A stretch of DNA of 64,000 bases, from contig CAITOF010000048.1 in the NCBI GenBank assembly GCA_903893945.1, positions 1 through 64,000 on the forward strand. Reading direction: 5' to 3'. The notes under the pieces are model-generated. The model made no database searches, was not told where the DNA came from, and was given only the letters and a program-made list of their open reading frames with translations. Source of the DNA: an uncultured Oxalobacteraceae bacterium. Its GTDB lineage: Bacteria; Pseudomonadota; Gammaproteobacteria; Burkholderiales; Burkholderiaceae_D. Positions 10,511 to 21,092 of the stretch are shown here, in pieces. The first letter of the stretch is position 1. Every line of letters starts with the position of its first letter. The translations under genes were made by a program, and so were the position numbers.

Positions 10511-11641
10511 TTAATCTATCGCAATCGCGACGATGTCCCCTGCTGTGGTTTGAAAAATAACATGTGAGCCAGCCACAATCGGCGGTGCTACGATAGCCGC
10601 ACCATCGGTTGATGTTCTGGCCAGGAAAGAACCGTCTTCGCGGGAAAGAAAATGAATATACCCATTGAAGTCACCGACGACCAGCGCCTGGCCGAATGAG
10701 ATAGGTGCGGAAAGGCGTCGGAAGGCCAGTTTATCATTCTTCCATTCGCTCAGACCGGCACTGCGGCTGAATGCATTGACCGTCCCCTTGTCATCAACGG
10801 CAAAAACAAAACGTTCATCCACGCTGACACCCGCGTAGGTGGATAACGACTTACCCCATCGCAAGACACCGGTTTTTACATCAAAGCAGGACACTTTGCC
10901 CTGGTAGGCCGATGCACATACGTCGGTACCGACGATGACCGGTATGCCGGAAACGTCTGCGACACGCTCCAGTTCAGTCGCGCCTTTCGGTTCACCGACC
11001 GATGCCTCCCAGCGCACGCTGCCGGAAGCCAGACTGATGGCCACCAATTTCCCGCCGGGCAAGCCGACATACAGATTATGATCGAAGATCGCCATACCTA
11101 TCGCGCTGCGCAAAATCAGGGTGGGCAGGGTACGCTCAACAACCCAGTTGCGCTTGCCGGTCAGTGCATCGTAGGCGGCAATATGGTTGTCCATACTCCG
11201 GACCACCACCTGGCCATCGCCCACCACCGGTGACGACAGAATTTCACTGGACGCCTGAACCTTCCAGCGCAATTTACCCGCCATATCATAGGCAAACACC
11301 ATGCCTTTATCGCCGGCCACCGCCACGGTCGTGTCATCGGCACCGACGCCGGCCGTCAGAGGCAAATCTGCATCCACTTTCCAGAGGGTACGCCCGGTGG
11401 CATTGTCGATCCGGACCAGCGTGCCGTTGGCCGAGGCCGTAATAACGCTGTCGGCAGCATACACGGGTGAAAACATGAAATCGCCCGAGGATCCGACACT
11501 TTCAGTCCAGACCGTTTTGATTGACATAGTCTGCTTGAAATCGACCAGTGCAGCAGGCGGATTTTTGGGCTCCTTGAACATGGAACATCCCGCCAGCACG
11601 ACCAGGGTACCCAGACAAATCCATTTCATCGCTTTACGCAT
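10511..11641 (-). CDS. bamB: Outer membrane assembly lipoprotein BamB
   Basis: A 376-residue lipoprotein of the BAM complex that inserts beta-barrel proteins into the outer membrane. The lipobox LAGC places the lipidated cysteine at residue 19. The rest is a run of PQQ-like beta-propeller blades with repeated motifs of the type TGRTLWKVDA, TGKRNWVVE, SGSVRWEA and TGVLRWGK. The ATG at 11641 is used because it opens the lipoprotein signal; an in-frame upstream start would extend into the yfgM coding end and bury it. The start is about 20 bases past the yfgM stop. Confidence 0.95.
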   Translation of the reverse strand: MRKAMKWICLGTLVVLAGCSMFKEPKNPPAALVDFKQTMSIKTVWTESVGSSGDFMFSPVYAADSVITASANGTLVRIDNATGRTLWKVDADLPLTAGVGADDTTVAVAGDKGMVFAYDMAGKLRWKVQASSEILSSPVVGDGQVVVRSMDNHIAAYDALTGKRNWVVERTLPTLILRSAIGMAIFDHNLYVGLPGGKLVAISLASGSVRWEASVGEPKGATELERVADVSGIPVIVGTDVCASAYQGKVSCFDVKTGVLRWGKSLSTYAGVSVDERFVFAVDDKGTVNAFSRSAGLSEWKNDKLAFRRLSAPISFGQALVVGDFNGYIHFLSREDGSFLARTSTDGAAIVAPPIVAGSHVIFQTTAGDIVAIAID

Positions 11642-11660
11642 ATTTTTCTCGTCAATCTGC

Positions 11661-12314
11661 TTATTTATTTGCGATTGCCGGTGTTGAACCACCGACAGCG
11701 TCAAGTTTCAGTTGTACTAATTGGTAGCCGGGATTCTTGTCGGTCATTTTAGCCAATGCTGACTGATAAGCCGCACGCGCCTCATCGATCCTGTTTTGCG
11801 CCATAAAAATATCGCCCTGCCTGTCTGCCACAACGCTTGCCAGATCAGCAGGAAAGGCACCGGTCAATAACTTGGCCGCTTCATCGTAGGCCTTTTCATC
11901 CAGTAAAATCCCGGAAAGTCTGATTTTGGCCAATGACCTGAATTCGACCGTCTTGCCATTTTCCTGCACCCAGACCAGCTGGCTCTTTGCTGTCTTGAGA
12001 TCGTTTTCATCAAACACAAACTTTGCCGCCAGCAGTCCTGCCATCTGCGCGTAATCGGTACTGGCGTATTTTTCCTGGACATCTGACGCAGCACGCAATA
12101 CTTTCGTTTTGTCTTTTTCCTGAACTGCTTTCTGCAGTTCTTCAAACAGCATCGATGCCTGTCCGGATTGTCGTGTCAGGTAAATTCCCCACGCCTTCCA
12201 TCCGGAAAACGCAGCCAGAACCACAATCATTACCCAGGTAATGAGGTTGCCGTACTGTTTCCACCATGCTTTTAAAGCATCAAGTTGCTCTTGTTCTTCG
12301 TGATCGTATGCCAT
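11661..12314 (-). CDS. YfgM-family ancillary SecYEG/periplasmic chaperone network protein
   Basis: A 217-residue protein with a short cytoplasmic N-terminus (MAYDHEEQEQLDALKAWW), one transmembrane helix (about 24-41) and a periplasmic TPR-like helical domain. This matches the YfgM family (DUF2133), which in E. coli associates with PpiD at the SecYEG translocon. Its position between hisS and bamB is the conserved one. The assignment rests on topology, the N-terminal motif and context. Confidence 0.88.
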   Translation of the reverse strand: MAYDHEEQEQLDALKAWWKQYGNLITWVMIVVLAAFSGWKAWGIYLTRQSGQASMLFEELQKAVQEKDKTKVLRAASDVQEKYASTDYAQMAGLLAAKFVFDENDLKTAKSQLVWVQENGKTVEFRSLAKIRLSGILLDEKAYDEAAKLLTGAFPADLASVVADRQGDIFMAQNRIDEARAAYQSALAKMTDKNPGYQLVQLKLDAVGGSTPAIANK

Positions 12315-12348
12315 TTTTTATCTACTCTTCTCTGTCTGCTGATATAAA

Positions 12349-13740
12349 TTAATGATGTGTATGATTACAGTTACCCGGGTCATGGTCGTCGCTTCCCGTC
12401 ATCTGTTCAACCAGGTAATCCACGACGTCCTCAAATGGAACAGCAATCTGGCTGTTTTCCATCCTCTGAGCCGCGTCCGCACTCTCCGACCTCAGTGCCT
12501 TGACCATGGCCCTGCCCTGCTTTATTTCATCTTCACCGACGATAATCGCATAACCTGCGCCGCTGGCGTCCGCACGCTTCATCTGCGATTTAAAACTGCC
12601 CAATCCCGTCAGCGATGCGCAATGTAGCACAACATCCAGGCCGGCATCACGCAATCTTTCGGCCAGGACGAACGATTGCATCTGTCCCGCATCGCTCTGG
12701 TGTACCAGGTACACATCACACTGGTTGGGTGCTAACGCTTCGCCGGACAGTTTCAACAGCTCCAGAATGCGTTCAATGCCCATCGCAAAGCCGCAGGAGG
12801 GTGTTTCCTTGCCGCCAAATACCGTGACCAGCGTATCGTAACGACCTCCGGCACAGATGGTGCCCTGGGCGCCCAGGTCGTCAGACACCCACTCAAACAC
12901 GGTGCGATTGTAATAGTCCAGGCCGCGTACCAGACGGGTATTAATCGTAAACGGGATACTGTTATGGCGCAAAATAGCCTGGACGCGCTCAAAATGCTTC
13001 AACGACTCATCGCCCAGATAGTCGATTAACTTCGGTGCCTGGTTGACCAATGCCTGCATCGCCGGATTTTTGGTATCCAGGATGCGCAGCGGGTTGGTGT
13101 ACAGTCGTCGCTGTGCTTCGTTGTCCAGCTGATCGCGGTGCTGTTCAAAGTAAGCGATCAGGTCAGCGCGGTGTTTCAGACGTTCGTCGGCATCACCGAT
13201 TGAATTTAATTCAAGCCGGACCTTGTCCAGTCCCAGATCGTCCCACAATCTCTGGCACATCATGATCAGTTCGGCATCAATATCGGGGCCGGCAAATCCC
13301 AGCGCCTCGGCTCCGATCTGATAAAACTGGCGATAACGTCCGCGCTGCGGCTTTTCGTGACGGAACATCGGTCCGGTATACCACAGGCGCTTCGGCCCTT
13401 CATAAGTCAGATTATGTTCAATGACCGCACGCACCACGCCGGCGGTGTTTTCAGGCCGCAGGGTCAGTTTATCGCCGTTCATTGAATCTTCAAATGAATA
13501 CATTTCCTTTTCAACGATGTCGGTCACGGACCCGATTCCGCGCGCAAATAACGAGGTCTGCTCAACGATGGGCGTCCTGATCTGCTGAAAACCGTAACTT
13601 TTGAAAACCGATTGCGCGGTATTTTCAAACAATTCCCACAAGGGCGCGTCGACAGGAAGTATGTCGTTCATACCTTTTATCGCAGCGATTTTCTCAGCTT
13701 TCTTCTCCACACCGGCTTCTGCTTTTTTATTTTCAGACAT
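12349..13740 (-). CDS. hisS: Histidine--tRNA ligase
   Basis: A 463-residue class II synthetase that charges tRNA-His. Motif 2 ([21 protein letters not shown], in part: [10 protein letters not shown]), the histidine-binding RGLDYYN segment and motif 3 ([12 protein letters not shown]) are all visible, followed by the anticodon-binding domain. The ATG at 13740 has GGA eight bases upstream and is preferred to a GTG four codons earlier. A lysine-rich N-terminal leader and an unusual His-rich C-terminal end ([11 protein letters not shown]) extend the usual length of about 420-430. It follows ispG closely. Confidence 0.97.
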   Translation of the reverse strand: MSENKKAEAGVEKKAEKIAAIKGMNDILPVDAPLWELFENTAQSVFKSYGFQQIRTPIVEQTSLFARGIGSVTDIVEKEMYSFEDSMNGDKLTLRPENTAGVVRAVIEHNLTYEGPKRLWYTGPMFRHEKPQRGRYRQFYQIGAEALGFAGPDIDAELIMMCQRLWDDLGLDKVRLELNSIGDADERLKHRADLIAYFEQHRDQLDNEAQRRLYTNPLRILDTKNPAMQALVNQAPKLIDYLGDESLKHFERVQAILRHNSIPFTINTRLVRGLDYYNRTVFEWVSDDLGAQGTICAGGRYDTLVTVFGGKETPSCGFAMGIERILELLKLSGEALAPNQCDVYLVHQSDAGQMQSFVLAERLRDAGLDVVLHCASLTGLGSFKSQMKRADASGAGYAIIVGEDEIKQGRAMVKALRSESADAAQRMENSQIAVPFEDVVDYLVEQMTGSDDHDPGNCNHTHH

Positions 13741-13752
13741 ACTGTTCCACAC

Positions 13753-15012
13753 CTAACCGTAATTGGACTGCACGTATTTCATGACTATATCCTGAAACTC
13801 TCTGGCGATATGGTCACCTCGCAAGGTCACTGTTTTGACACCGTCGACAAATACCGGCGCGGCAGGCGATTCGCCTGTTCCTGGCAAACTGATGCCGATA
13901 TTGGCATGTTTTGATTCACCGGGACCGTTCACGATACAACCCATCACCGCCACATTCATAGCCTCGACACCCGGGTAAGCCGTTTTCCAGACCGGCATCT
14001 GCTCACGCAAAAAAGTCTGGATATCGTCGGCCAGCTCCTGAAAGACAGTCGACGTCGTGCGGCCACAGCCCGGACAGGCAATGACCATCGGGGTAAACTT
14101 GCGCAGTCCCATGGTCTGCAAAATTTCCTGGCCGACAATAACCTCCCTGCACCGGTCACCGCCCGGTTCCGGAGTCAGGGATATACGAATCGTGTCGCCG
14201 ATACCTTCCTGTAATAATACGGCCAGCGCGGCGGTCGACGCCACAATCCCTTTACTGCCCATACCCGCTTCTGTCAGCCCGAGATGCAGGGGATAGTCAC
14301 AACGTTGGGCCAATTCACGATATACCGCGATCAAATCCTGAACGCCCGACACTTTGCACGACAATATGATTTTGTCACCGGCCAGTCCGAGCTGTTCTGC
14401 GCGCTGCGCATTTTCCAGCGCAGAGACGATCAATGCTTCATACATGACTGCCTGGGATGACCAGGGCAGCGCCCGCTGTGCGTTTTCATCCATGATGCGT
14501 GCCAGCAAACCCTGATCCAGGCTACCCCAATTGACACCAATCCGTACCGGTTTGTCATAACGCGCAGCAATTTCTATCATCTGCGCAAATTGGGTATCGC
14601 GTTTTGCACCCTGACCGACATTGCCGGGATTGATCCGGTATTTTGAAAGTGCCTGTGCACATTCGGGAAATTCCTTCAGCAAGGTATGCCCGTTATAATG
14701 AAAATCGCCCACCAGGGGCACATCGATATCCATGCGATCCAGATGCTCGCGTATGCCGGGAACCGCTCTGGCCGCTTCCGGCGTGTTCACGGTAATGCGT
14801 ACCAGCTCAGACCCGGCTCGGGCCAACTCCTTCACCTGTATGGCTGTACCGATGGCATCGACGGTGTCGGTATTGGTCATGGACTGAATGACGACCGGAG
14901 CATTGCCGCCAACGATGACTTTTCGCTTGCCATGAACAATTTCAACAGACCGGCAGGGTCGTCTTGTGACGGCACCCAAAGAAACCGGTTCATTTTCGTT
15001 TTCTGATTTCAT
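13753..15012 (-). CDS. ispG: 4-hydroxy-3-methylbut-2-en-1-yl diphosphate synthase
   Basis: A 419-residue enzyme of the MEP isoprenoid pathway that converts ME-cPP to HMBPP with a 4Fe-4S cluster. The TIM-barrel part has [11 protein letters not shown] and GVNWGSLD; the cluster cysteines lie in IACPGCGRT and [11 protein letters not shown]. The length fits the proteobacterial short form as found in Burkholderiales. It starts 4 bases after the rodZ stop and ends just before hisS, all in one leftward operon. Confidence 0.98.
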   Translation of the reverse strand: MKSENENEPVSLGAVTRRPCRSVEIVHGKRKVIVGGNAPVVIQSMTNTDTVDAIGTAIQVKELARAGSELVRITVNTPEAARAVPGIREHLDRMDIDVPLVGDFHYNGHTLLKEFPECAQALSKYRINPGNVGQGAKRDTQFAQMIEIAARYDKPVRIGVNWGSLDQGLLARIMDENAQRALPWSSQAVMYEALIVSALENAQRAEQLGLAGDKIILSCKVSGVQDLIAVYRELAQRCDYPLHLGLTEAGMGSKGIVASTAALAVLLQEGIGDTIRISLTPEPGGDRCREVIVGQEILQTMGLRKFTPMVIACPGCGRTTSTVFQELADDIQTFLREQMPVWKTAYPGVEAMNVAVMGCIVNGPGESKHANIGISLPGTGESPAAPVFVDGVKTVTLRGDHIAREFQDIVMKYVQSNYG

Positions 15013-15016
15013 TCGG

Positions 15017-16069
15017 TCACTTAATACTCACATTGACGACATTGTTTCCTGCCTCGACAGGCAGGTCCAGGTGCTGGCCACGCAGTGTCGCCACCACACC
15101 GGGTGCATTTCCGATCACCATCGTCATCGGTTCGTTAACATTGATACTCTCTTCGGTTCCGGCCCGATACAGTTTTGACACGACAAGGGTTCCATTCAGG
15201 CGTTTGATCTGTAGCCACGAATCCTGTTTAAAACTGAACGTCAGCGCATTTGCCGGATCGACGCGTGACGAAGGCAGATCCGTTGCCGTTGGATCTGTCG
15301 CTGGCGTTTTTGGCGTGGCGGCCGACTTGACCGGGCTGCCCGGGGGCACCAGAAGTACCTTGTCACCCGACGGACCCTGCGCCACCGGTAACACGGCCCT
15401 GCTTTCGCTCCTGTTTTCGGACTTTATTTCAGGCTGGGCCGCAGTGTCATTGCCGGTTCGATTTTCTGGCGTGGATTCTGCTACCGGTCCGGCCAGTGCA
15501 TTTCGATGATCGTCAGCCTGAAGAGCAGAGTTTCCAGCCGATCCATCGGCTCCGGATTCCGGACTTGCGGTCGACATCGGATAAATTTCATTCGCCGCAT
15601 GCAACAGTTCGGCGCGGTAGACAAAAACGGCCAGCACAAACAGCGCCAACAGGAACCCGGCATACAGCACATAGTGCGATTTATCGCTCTGCTTGTTAAT
15701 CCACGGCAGGCGGCCGCTGTGAAATGGCGTGTCCAGCTGTGGTCTGTCCACAGGTTTGACAGGCAGCCGTTCAAATTCCCCCTGCAATTCCTCCATCAGG
15801 GGGACAGGATCGATTTTCAGAAATTTCGCGTAGGTCCGGACAAAGCCGCGCACCGATAACATGTCAGGAAAAACCGCATAATTACCCGATTCTATCTCCG
15901 AAATCTGCCGGGCAGACCACTTTAACTGACTCGCGACCTGATCAACAGACATATCCTGTTTTGCACGTGCCGATGCCAGTTGCTCTCCCACTTTCAGTTT
16001 GCGAGTCGACGGTTCAACAGTGCTTTCTGCTGATTCAGAAACGACGGTCAATGTAACCGGGTCAGTCAT
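15017..16069 (-). CDS. rodZ: RodZ-like cell-shape protein (HTH, TM, DUF4115)
   Basis: A 350-residue protein. An N-terminal helix-turn-helix domain (about 27-90, [14 protein letters not shown] to RTYAKFLKI) is followed by a transmembrane helix (132-152), a Pro/Ala/Asp-rich linker and a C-terminal beta domain ([17 protein letters not shown]). This is the layout of RodZ, which anchors MreB filaments to the inner membrane and helps maintain rod shape. The ATG at 16069 has GGAG eight bases upstream and overlaps the end of pilF by 8 bases; longer in-frame starts would lie within pilF. Confidence 0.88.
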   Translation of the reverse strand: MTDPVTLTVVSESAESTVEPSTRKLKVGEQLASARAKQDMSVDQVASQLKWSARQISEIESGNYAVFPDMLSVRGFVRTYAKFLKIDPVPLMEELQGEFERLPVKPVDRPQLDTPFHSGRLPWINKQSDKSHYVLYAGFLLALFVLAVFVYRAELLHAANEIYPMSTASPESGADGSAGNSALQADDHRNALAGPVAESTPENRTGNDTAAQPEIKSENRSESRAVLPVAQGPSGDKVLLVPPGSPVKSAATPKTPATDPTATDLPSSRVDPANALTFSFKQDSWLQIKRLNGTLVVSKLYRAGTEESINVNEPMTMVIGNAPGVVATLRGQHLDLPVEAGNNVVNVSIK

Positions 16070-16865
16070 CGAATGCTCCACGCTGCGACAACGCATCTTC
16101 ATCCGAATCCGGATAACGACGATGCAGTTGAACCGACAAACTGTCAACGGCGATCGGGTCTTTCAATTTATGGTTGATCCGGATCGCCAGCCAGAGAATT
16201 TCCGCCGTATAGGCATCGGTTTTGATCAGTCTGTCTATATAGAACTGGGCACGTTTCCAGTCCTGTTTTTTGTAATTGAGGCGCGCCAGATTTAGATTTG
16301 TCGTCGGGTTGCTGGCATCATACCGGATGGACTGTGTAAAATAGGACTCGGCCAGAGCGTCGTCCTTCAATTTCAAACTGCACAGCCCGGCATTGTTCAA
16401 TGCCTTCACCGGCTGCGTATAGGTCCGGTCCTTGATCACCCTGTCAAACAGCTCCATCGCCATTTTTTCTCTGCCGGTCTGGCACAGGAACCAGCCGTAG
16501 TTATTGGTATTATCCAGATTGCCAGGGGCCAGTTTCGACACTTTGATAAAATCCTGTTCAGCCAGGTTATTTTCCTGCATCTGCATGTACACCAACGCAC
16601 GGACTGCATAGGCATCAGTCAGATTAGGATCGATCGTGATCGCATTATTCAGCTCTTTCAGGGCCGTTGCCAACTGATCCTGCTGAAAATAACTGATCCC
16701 CAACTGAAGCCGGATGGCGGCCCGCTTCGGATCATTGCTCTGGACAGCGTTACCACTTTCGGCCGAAGGGGAGACCAGTTTCGGCGCATCATAAGTTGTT
16801 TTACACGCCGTCAGCAAACCCAACAAAACCACACACAGACTGAAACACCGAGCGAAATTTCTCAT
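16062..16865 (-). CDS. pilF: Type IV pilus biogenesis TPR lipoprotein PilF/PilW
   Basis: A 267-residue lipoprotein with lipobox LLTAC (lipidated Cys21) and about six TPR units, including AIRLQLGISYFQQDQLATAL, written in part: QLGISYFQQ and TNNYGWFLC. It is the pilotin that carries the PilQ secretin to the outer membrane. The ATG at 16865 shares a base with the rlmN stop (TGATG); an in-frame TTG one codon earlier is less likely. The rlmN-pilF-rodZ-ispG order is conserved in proteobacteria. The window contains no other pilus genes. Confidence 0.92.
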   Translation of the reverse strand: MRNFARCFSLCVVLLGLLTACKTTYDAPKLVSPSAESGNAVQSNDPKRAAIRLQLGISYFQQDQLATALKELNNAITIDPNLTDAYAVRALVYMQMQENNLAEQDFIKVSKLAPGNLDNTNNYGWFLCQTGREKMAMELFDRVIKDRTYTQPVKALNNAGLCSLKLKDDALAESYFTQSIRYDASNPTTNLNLARLNYKKQDWKRAQFYIDRLIKTDAYTAEILWLAIRINHKLKDPIAVDSLSVQLHRRYPDSDEDALSQRGAFDD

Positions 16866-18019
16866 CAAGTTATCTCCACGATACGACCAAAATTGGCACC
16901 AAATTTCTTTTGATATTCGACCTGCTTCTGCATTCGTTCATGAACCCGTGTTCTATCCTGCACTTCGCCGGCCAGCTGTCCGCAGGCCGCATCAATATCA
17001 TCACCCCGGGTCTTGCGTATGGTGGTTACGAGACCCGCCGCGCTGAGCCGTTGCGCAAACGCCTTGATGCGTGCCGTGGCTGACCGTTTCAATCCTGACT
17101 CGGGGAACGGATTGAAAGGGATCAGATTGAATTTGCACGGTACGTCGCGTACCAGCTGAATCAGTTCCTGGGCATGCTGGTCCGTGTCATTCACCCCGTC
17201 CAGCATACAGTATTCAAACGTGACGAAGTCACGCGGCGCAAATTCCAGGTAGCGCTTGCAGGCAGCCATCAATTCGGACAAAGGGTGTTTTCGGTTCAAT
17301 GGCACCAGACTGTCCCGCAGGGCATCATTCGAGGCATGCAGTGACACGGCCAGTGCAACGGCACATTCCTGCGACAGTTTATCCATCATGGGCACGACCC
17401 CGCTGGTGGACAGGGTTACCCGCCGACGTGACAATCCATACGCATTATCATCCAGCATCAATTTCAGCGCCGTCACGGTCGGCTCAAAATTGAGCAGCGG
17501 TTCGCCCATCCCCATCATGACGACGTTGGTAATCTGGCGTTCGCCTTTCTGGCCGGGCGCGATGCCCTGAGTCTTGCGCAATTCAAATTCGGCCATCCAC
17601 AACTGGCCGATAATTTCCGCCACGGTCAGATTGCGGTTAAAACCCTGCTTACCCGTCGAGCAGAACCTGCAGTTCACCGCACAACCGGCCTGCGTTGAGA
17701 TACACAGGGTGCCGCGATGTTCTTCAGGAATAAAAACGGTTTCGACAGCGTTACCGTCACCGACATCGAGCAACCATTTACGGGTGCCGTCCGCTGACGT
17801 ATGGTCGCTGATAACGGCTGGCGAACTCACGGTTGCCCTACCTGCCAGTTTTTCGCGCAGCGATCTGGCAAGATCCGTCATACTGTCAAAGTCACTGACA
17901 CCCAACTGGTGTATCCAGCGCTGCAACTGTTTTGCACGAAACGGTTTCTCACCCAACTCGCCGCAATAGGCGACCAGTTGAGCCGGATCCAGATCCAGTA
18001 AATTAATGAGAGCCGTCAT
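16865..18019 (-). CDS. rlmN: 23S rRNA/tRNA (adenine-C2) methyltransferase RlmN
   Basis: A 384-residue radical SAM enzyme that methylates A2503 of 23S rRNA and A37 of some tRNAs. The CxxxCxxC cluster motif is CAVNCRFC with cysteines 113, 117 and 120, followed by [17 protein letters not shown] is the SAM-binding GEP region, and late Cys residues needed for the methyl-transfer chemistry are present. It lies 26 bases downstream of ndk and one base overlaps pilF. Confidence 0.97.
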   Translation of the reverse strand: MTALINLLDLDPAQLVAYCGELGEKPFRAKQLQRWIHQLGVSDFDSMTDLARSLREKLAGRATVSSPAVISDHTSADGTRKWLLDVGDGNAVETVFIPEEHRGTLCISTQAGCAVNCRFCSTGKQGFNRNLTVAEIIGQLWMAEFELRKTQGIAPGQKGERQITNVVMMGMGEPLLNFEPTVTALKLMLDDNAYGLSRRRVTLSTSGVVPMMDKLSQECAVALAVSLHASNDALRDSLVPLNRKHPLSELMAACKRYLEFAPRDFVTFEYCMLDGVNDTDQHAQELIQLVRDVPCKFNLIPFNPFPESGLKRSATARIKAFAQRLSAAGLVTTIRKTRGDDIDAACGQLAGEVQDRTRVHERMQKQVEYQKKFGANFGRIVEIT

Positions 18020-18045
18020 GTGCTTTTATCTGCCAACAATGTCAA

Positions 18046-18471
18046 TCAGCGTGAAAATATGTTCAGCGCCGGGAAAAAATAGGCGATTTCAACAGCCGCT
18101 GTTTCTGCTGCATCGGAGCCATGCACCGCGTTGGCATCAATCGAATCAGCGAAATCAGCGCGGATCGTGCCCTTTTCTGCCTTCTTGGGATCGGTTGCGC
18201 CCATGATGTTGCGATGAGTTAATATTGCGTTTTCACCTTCCAGCGCGGTCACCATGACAGGACCGGAAATCATGAATGTCACCAGATCATTGAAAAATGG
18301 GCGTGCTTTATGCACAGCGTAAAAACCTTCGGCTTCAGCACGGGATAACTGAACCATGCGAGCAGCAACAATTTTCAGGCCTGCCGCTTCAAAGCGGCTG
18401 TAAATCTGACCAATTACATTTTTTGCAACGGCATCAGGTTTGATAATAGATAAAGTGCGTTCAATTGCCAT
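18046..18471 (-). CDS. ndk: Nucleoside diphosphate kinase
   Basis: A 141-residue enzyme that balances nucleoside di- and triphosphates through a phosphohistidine. The active-site histidine is in [12 protein letters not shown], and the start [15 protein letters not shown] is typical. The ATG at 18471 is preceded by GGAG at a good distance, so a four-residue longer in-frame start is rejected. It probably heads the ndk-rlmN-pilF-rodZ-ispG-hisS-yfgM-bamB-der operon. Confidence 0.98.
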   Translation of the reverse strand: MAIERTLSIIKPDAVAKNVIGQIYSRFEAAGLKIVAARMVQLSRAEAEGFYAVHKARPFFNDLVTFMISGPVMVTALEGENAILTHRNIMGATDPKKAEKGTIRADFADSIDANAVHGSDAAETAAVEIAYFFPALNIFSR

Positions 18472-18694
18472 ACAAAACTCCAATAAAATGAAAGGATTAA
18501 CGTTAATAAATAAAAAATCACTTAACCCGTGATTTTACCATAGATCTGACAGGTCTTTTCCAATAGGGGGTTGTATCATCGAAAGTCAGTTGATGATTTT
18601 TTAACTAAAAAGTTGTTAATTTTCAATTAATTGTGTTTGCGCGGCGATTTTGGCCTGAAAAGAAAAGGTCAGACCGCCACGTCACTGCATATCG

Positions 18695-20128
18695 TCAATG
18701 CAGATGGAGGCGGAAGAATTCGTGCAACCCACGACTGCTGATGATATCCGGGTTGGATAAAGCGGTGCCCGTCAGGGGATGCTTTTTGCTCAACGTCGAT
18801 TTTAGATAGTAGCCCATATTGATTGCATCACTGAGCAGAAATTTGCCCTGCCCACTATCCAGCAGGACAAATTCCGTCGTGTTGTCGAATACTTGATTGG
18901 AAACAATATCGTGCTTGTTGTTGGTCTGGATCGTGATTTCCAGACCCCCGGGCAGGCTGATGTGCCAGTCGTCTGCCAGGGACCATCGCTCCCCGGATCG
19001 CTCCTTTTCTCTTAACACGCTCAACAGCCGTTCTGCCTGGTGTTGTTTCAGCGCCAAGTGAAGTAACGAATCGAGTGCCTCATTCTGAATCACCGATGAC
19101 GGTGTAATTACCGTTTGGGTGGTCGGGTGCCGCGGCGATGTCACATGTAAAGAACGATCAACGGTGGCTTTTTCAAACAGGGTGTAATGCCGCGCAGCAT
19201 TGCCAGTCGGCGCGTTCTGCAACGCGACCCATTTCTGGCTGCTGCCGGTTTGGCAGCGCTGTCCCGAAACCGGATCGATCTGGCGGGGCATGTGAAATGT
19301 CAATCCTGTGTTTTTTCTGTCAAGGAACCACACATCCTCAACACCCGGGTAAAAAAGCCAGCAGATTTTCTCGCAAATGGCCAGGTTGGTCCGATCTGGC
19401 AGGATGCTGGATATATCCGCAACAGCAGCGTCTTCAACGACAGTTGTCTGTTCCGCTCCGGTCATGGCGATGCTGGCCATTGCGCTGACCTCGCTGCGCC
19501 TTCCCAATACCGTGGATCCACGCGCGATGGCGCAGGCGCTTGCCGTGCCACCTTCGTGCGCACAGGCCTTGGCACCGGTGACGTGGGCATACGCCAGAGC
19601 ACCATAGCCTGTGGCAAAGGATGCGGCTCCGCCAGCAGTAGCATACGCTTTTGCCCCTGGCGCGGTGGCGTAGGCCATGGCGCCATCCGCATCGGCAAAA
19701 CACATGGCGCCACTAACCGTGGCGAACACCCTGGCCTGCGCCGACCGGCCAATGGCTATTGCCCGGTCGCCAGCCGCGCTCAGTTCGCCTTGACTGAACA
19801 GGACTGTGCCACAATGGACCATGCAGTTGGTGAGGATGACGTTGTCAGGAAGACTTACGGATTCTTTTGCATGCAGTTCGAACACGAATTGGTCGAGTGC
19901 CAGATTTTTTCCGGATTCGACGGTCGGCAGGCGATCCGGAAACTGGAGCGCGTCGAGCAGATTTTCCTGCGCGGATCGGCCGGGATCAAAGGCATTACCC
20001 AGAAACTGGCGGATGGCCTTTTCATTCGGCGTGTCACGCTTGGGCACTTTCGTGACCGGATTGAGCCCGACGTTTTTATGGCCATTTCCTTGATCAGCGT
20101 TGATTTTGCTCGTTATCCAGCGCAACAT
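18695..20128 (-). CDS. Unknown protein with nonapeptide repeat array
   Basis: A 477-residue protein I do not recognise. Its start is sound (AAGGGG eight bases before ATG 20128). It has no signal peptide or membrane helix. Residues about 127-212 hold a regular nine-residue repeat, G-A-x-A-(Y/F)-A-x-x-x, best between 140 and 193 (GAMAYATAP, GAKAYATAG, GAASFATGY, GALAYAHVT), which suggests a beta-roll or beta-helix. The N-terminal 120 residues are mixed and polar. The C-terminal half includes DPVSGQRC (285-292), helices near 345-380 and the ending HPLTGTALSNPDII (450-463), which loosely recalls a U-box first loop. It stands alone between ndk and a divergent BI-1 gene. Confidence 0.75.
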   Translation of the reverse strand: MLRWITSKINADQGNGHKNVGLNPVTKVPKRDTPNEKAIRQFLGNAFDPGRSAQENLLDALQFPDRLPTVESGKNLALDQFVFELHAKESVSLPDNVILTNCMVHCGTVLFSQGELSAAGDRAIAIGRSAQARVFATVSGAMCFADADGAMAYATAPGAKAYATAGGAASFATGYGALAYAHVTGAKACAHEGGTASACAIARGSTVLGRRSEVSAMASIAMTGAEQTTVVEDAAVADISSILPDRTNLAICEKICWLFYPGVEDVWFLDRKNTGLTFHMPRQIDPVSGQRCQTGSSQKWVALQNAPTGNAARHYTLFEKATVDRSLHVTSPRHPTTQTVITPSSVIQNEALDSLLHLALKQHQAERLLSVLREKERSGERWSLADDWHISLPGGLEITIQTNNKHDIVSNQVFDNTTEFVLLDSGQGKFLLSDAINMGYYLKSTLSKKHPLTGTALSNPDIISSRGLHEFFRLHLH

Positions 20129-20378
20129 AGCCGCCCCTTTCTATCCAAAAAATGGTTATTTTTTAGTTAACCGTGCCCTCGGATACAGATTATCAATGCG
20201 GTTCGCCCGACTGACTACCTAGTGCTATTACGGGGGCGGCATGTCATGTTTCCTTAAGAGAATAAATGAATCAATGTTTAATTTTCATTAACACATTGTT
20301 ACTATTGAAGAAAATGGCTTGATCCCCAACTATGGTAAGCTTGCAGTGTTTTATCGGTCATTTAACTGAGGATGAAAA
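20129..20378. other. Divergent promoter region, repeat protein and BI-1 gene
   Basis: This 250-base AT-rich stretch separates two divergent genes and must carry both promoters. A weak rightward candidate is TTGAAG, 17 bases, AACTAT (about 20306-20334). GAGGATG before ATG 20379 is the ribosome binding site of the BI-1 gene. Nothing else is clear. Confidence 0.35.
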
Positions 20379-21071
20379 ATGAATCAAAACTTTGAACAAT
20401 CGATTGTATTTGGTAACGACGGTGCGTTAATCCGCCACAGAGTGCTGCGCAATACCTATTGGTTGCTTGCCCTGTCCATGGTACCGACCATTCTGGGCGC
20501 CTGGTTAGGGGTCGTATTGAACTTTTCACTGTTCCCCGGCCGGCCCGGCATGTCGTTTATCGTTTTCATGGTCGTCGCCTTCGGCTTCATGTTTGCCATT
20601 GAAAAAACCAAGGAATCAGCCATCGGCGTGGCCGTTCTGCTGGGGTTCACCTTCTTTATGGGCCTGATGCTTTCACGGCTAATCAGTTACACCCTGGGCT
20701 ACTCGAATGGCGGCACGCTCATCATGACGGCCTTTGGCGGCACGGCCGCGATCCTGGCTGTCATGGCCACTATCGCGACAACGTCAAAACGCGATTTTTC
20801 GGGCATGGGGAAATGGTTGTTCGTTGGCCTGATGGTTATTGTGGTTGCAAGTATCGCTAACATTTTCTTCCAGATCCCGGCACTGTATTTAACGGTATCG
20901 GTTATCGCCATCGGTATTTTTTCAGCCTATATTCTTTACGATGTTCAGCAGGTCATCAATGGCGGTGAAACCAATTACATATCAGCGACCTTGCGCATTT
21001 ATCTGGATGTCTACAATATTTTTGTTAATCTGCTGTCGTTGCTGGGTATTTTTGGCGGCAATCGCGATTAA
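20379..21071 (+). CDS. Bax inhibitor-1/YccA family membrane protein
   Basis: A 230-residue inner-membrane protein with about seven hydrophobic helices and an N-terminal cytoplasmic tail. The BI-1 family features are visible: the late helix ISAYILYDVQQVINGGETNYI-type segment (in part: YILYDVQQVI) and acidic residues between the last helices, the di-aspartyl-like pH sensor region. E. coli relatives are YbhL, YccA and YbhM. Proposed roles are pH-sensitive calcium leak or modulation of FtsH (YccA); which applies here is not known. A good GAGGATG ribosome binding site precedes the ATG, and a strong terminator follows. Confidence 0.9.
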   Translation: MNQNFEQSIVFGNDGALIRHRVLRNTYWLLALSMVPTILGAWLGVVLNFSLFPGRPGMSFIVFMVVAFGFMFAIEKTKESAIGVAVLLGFTFFMGLMLSRLISYTLGYSNGGTLIMTAFGGTAAILAVMATIATTSKRDFSGMGKWLFVGLMVIVVASIANIFFQIPALYLTVSVIAIGIFSAYILYDVQQVINGGETNYISATLRIYLDVYNIFVNLLSLLGIFGGNRD

Positions 21072-21092
21072 TGGTGTAGCGTCATTGCGGGT

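Noticed and set aside
19520-19711. Regular 27-base periodicity resembling a CRISPR or tandem repeat array
   Set aside because: It is a coding nonapeptide repeat in frame with the gene, the units diverge at third positions, and there are no spacers or cas genes.
19187-20170. Long rightward open frame (327 codons) opposite the repeat protein gene
   Set aside because: It has no ribosome binding site or recognisable domain, and it is explained by the biased, repetitive codons of the leftward gene, whose start is well supported.
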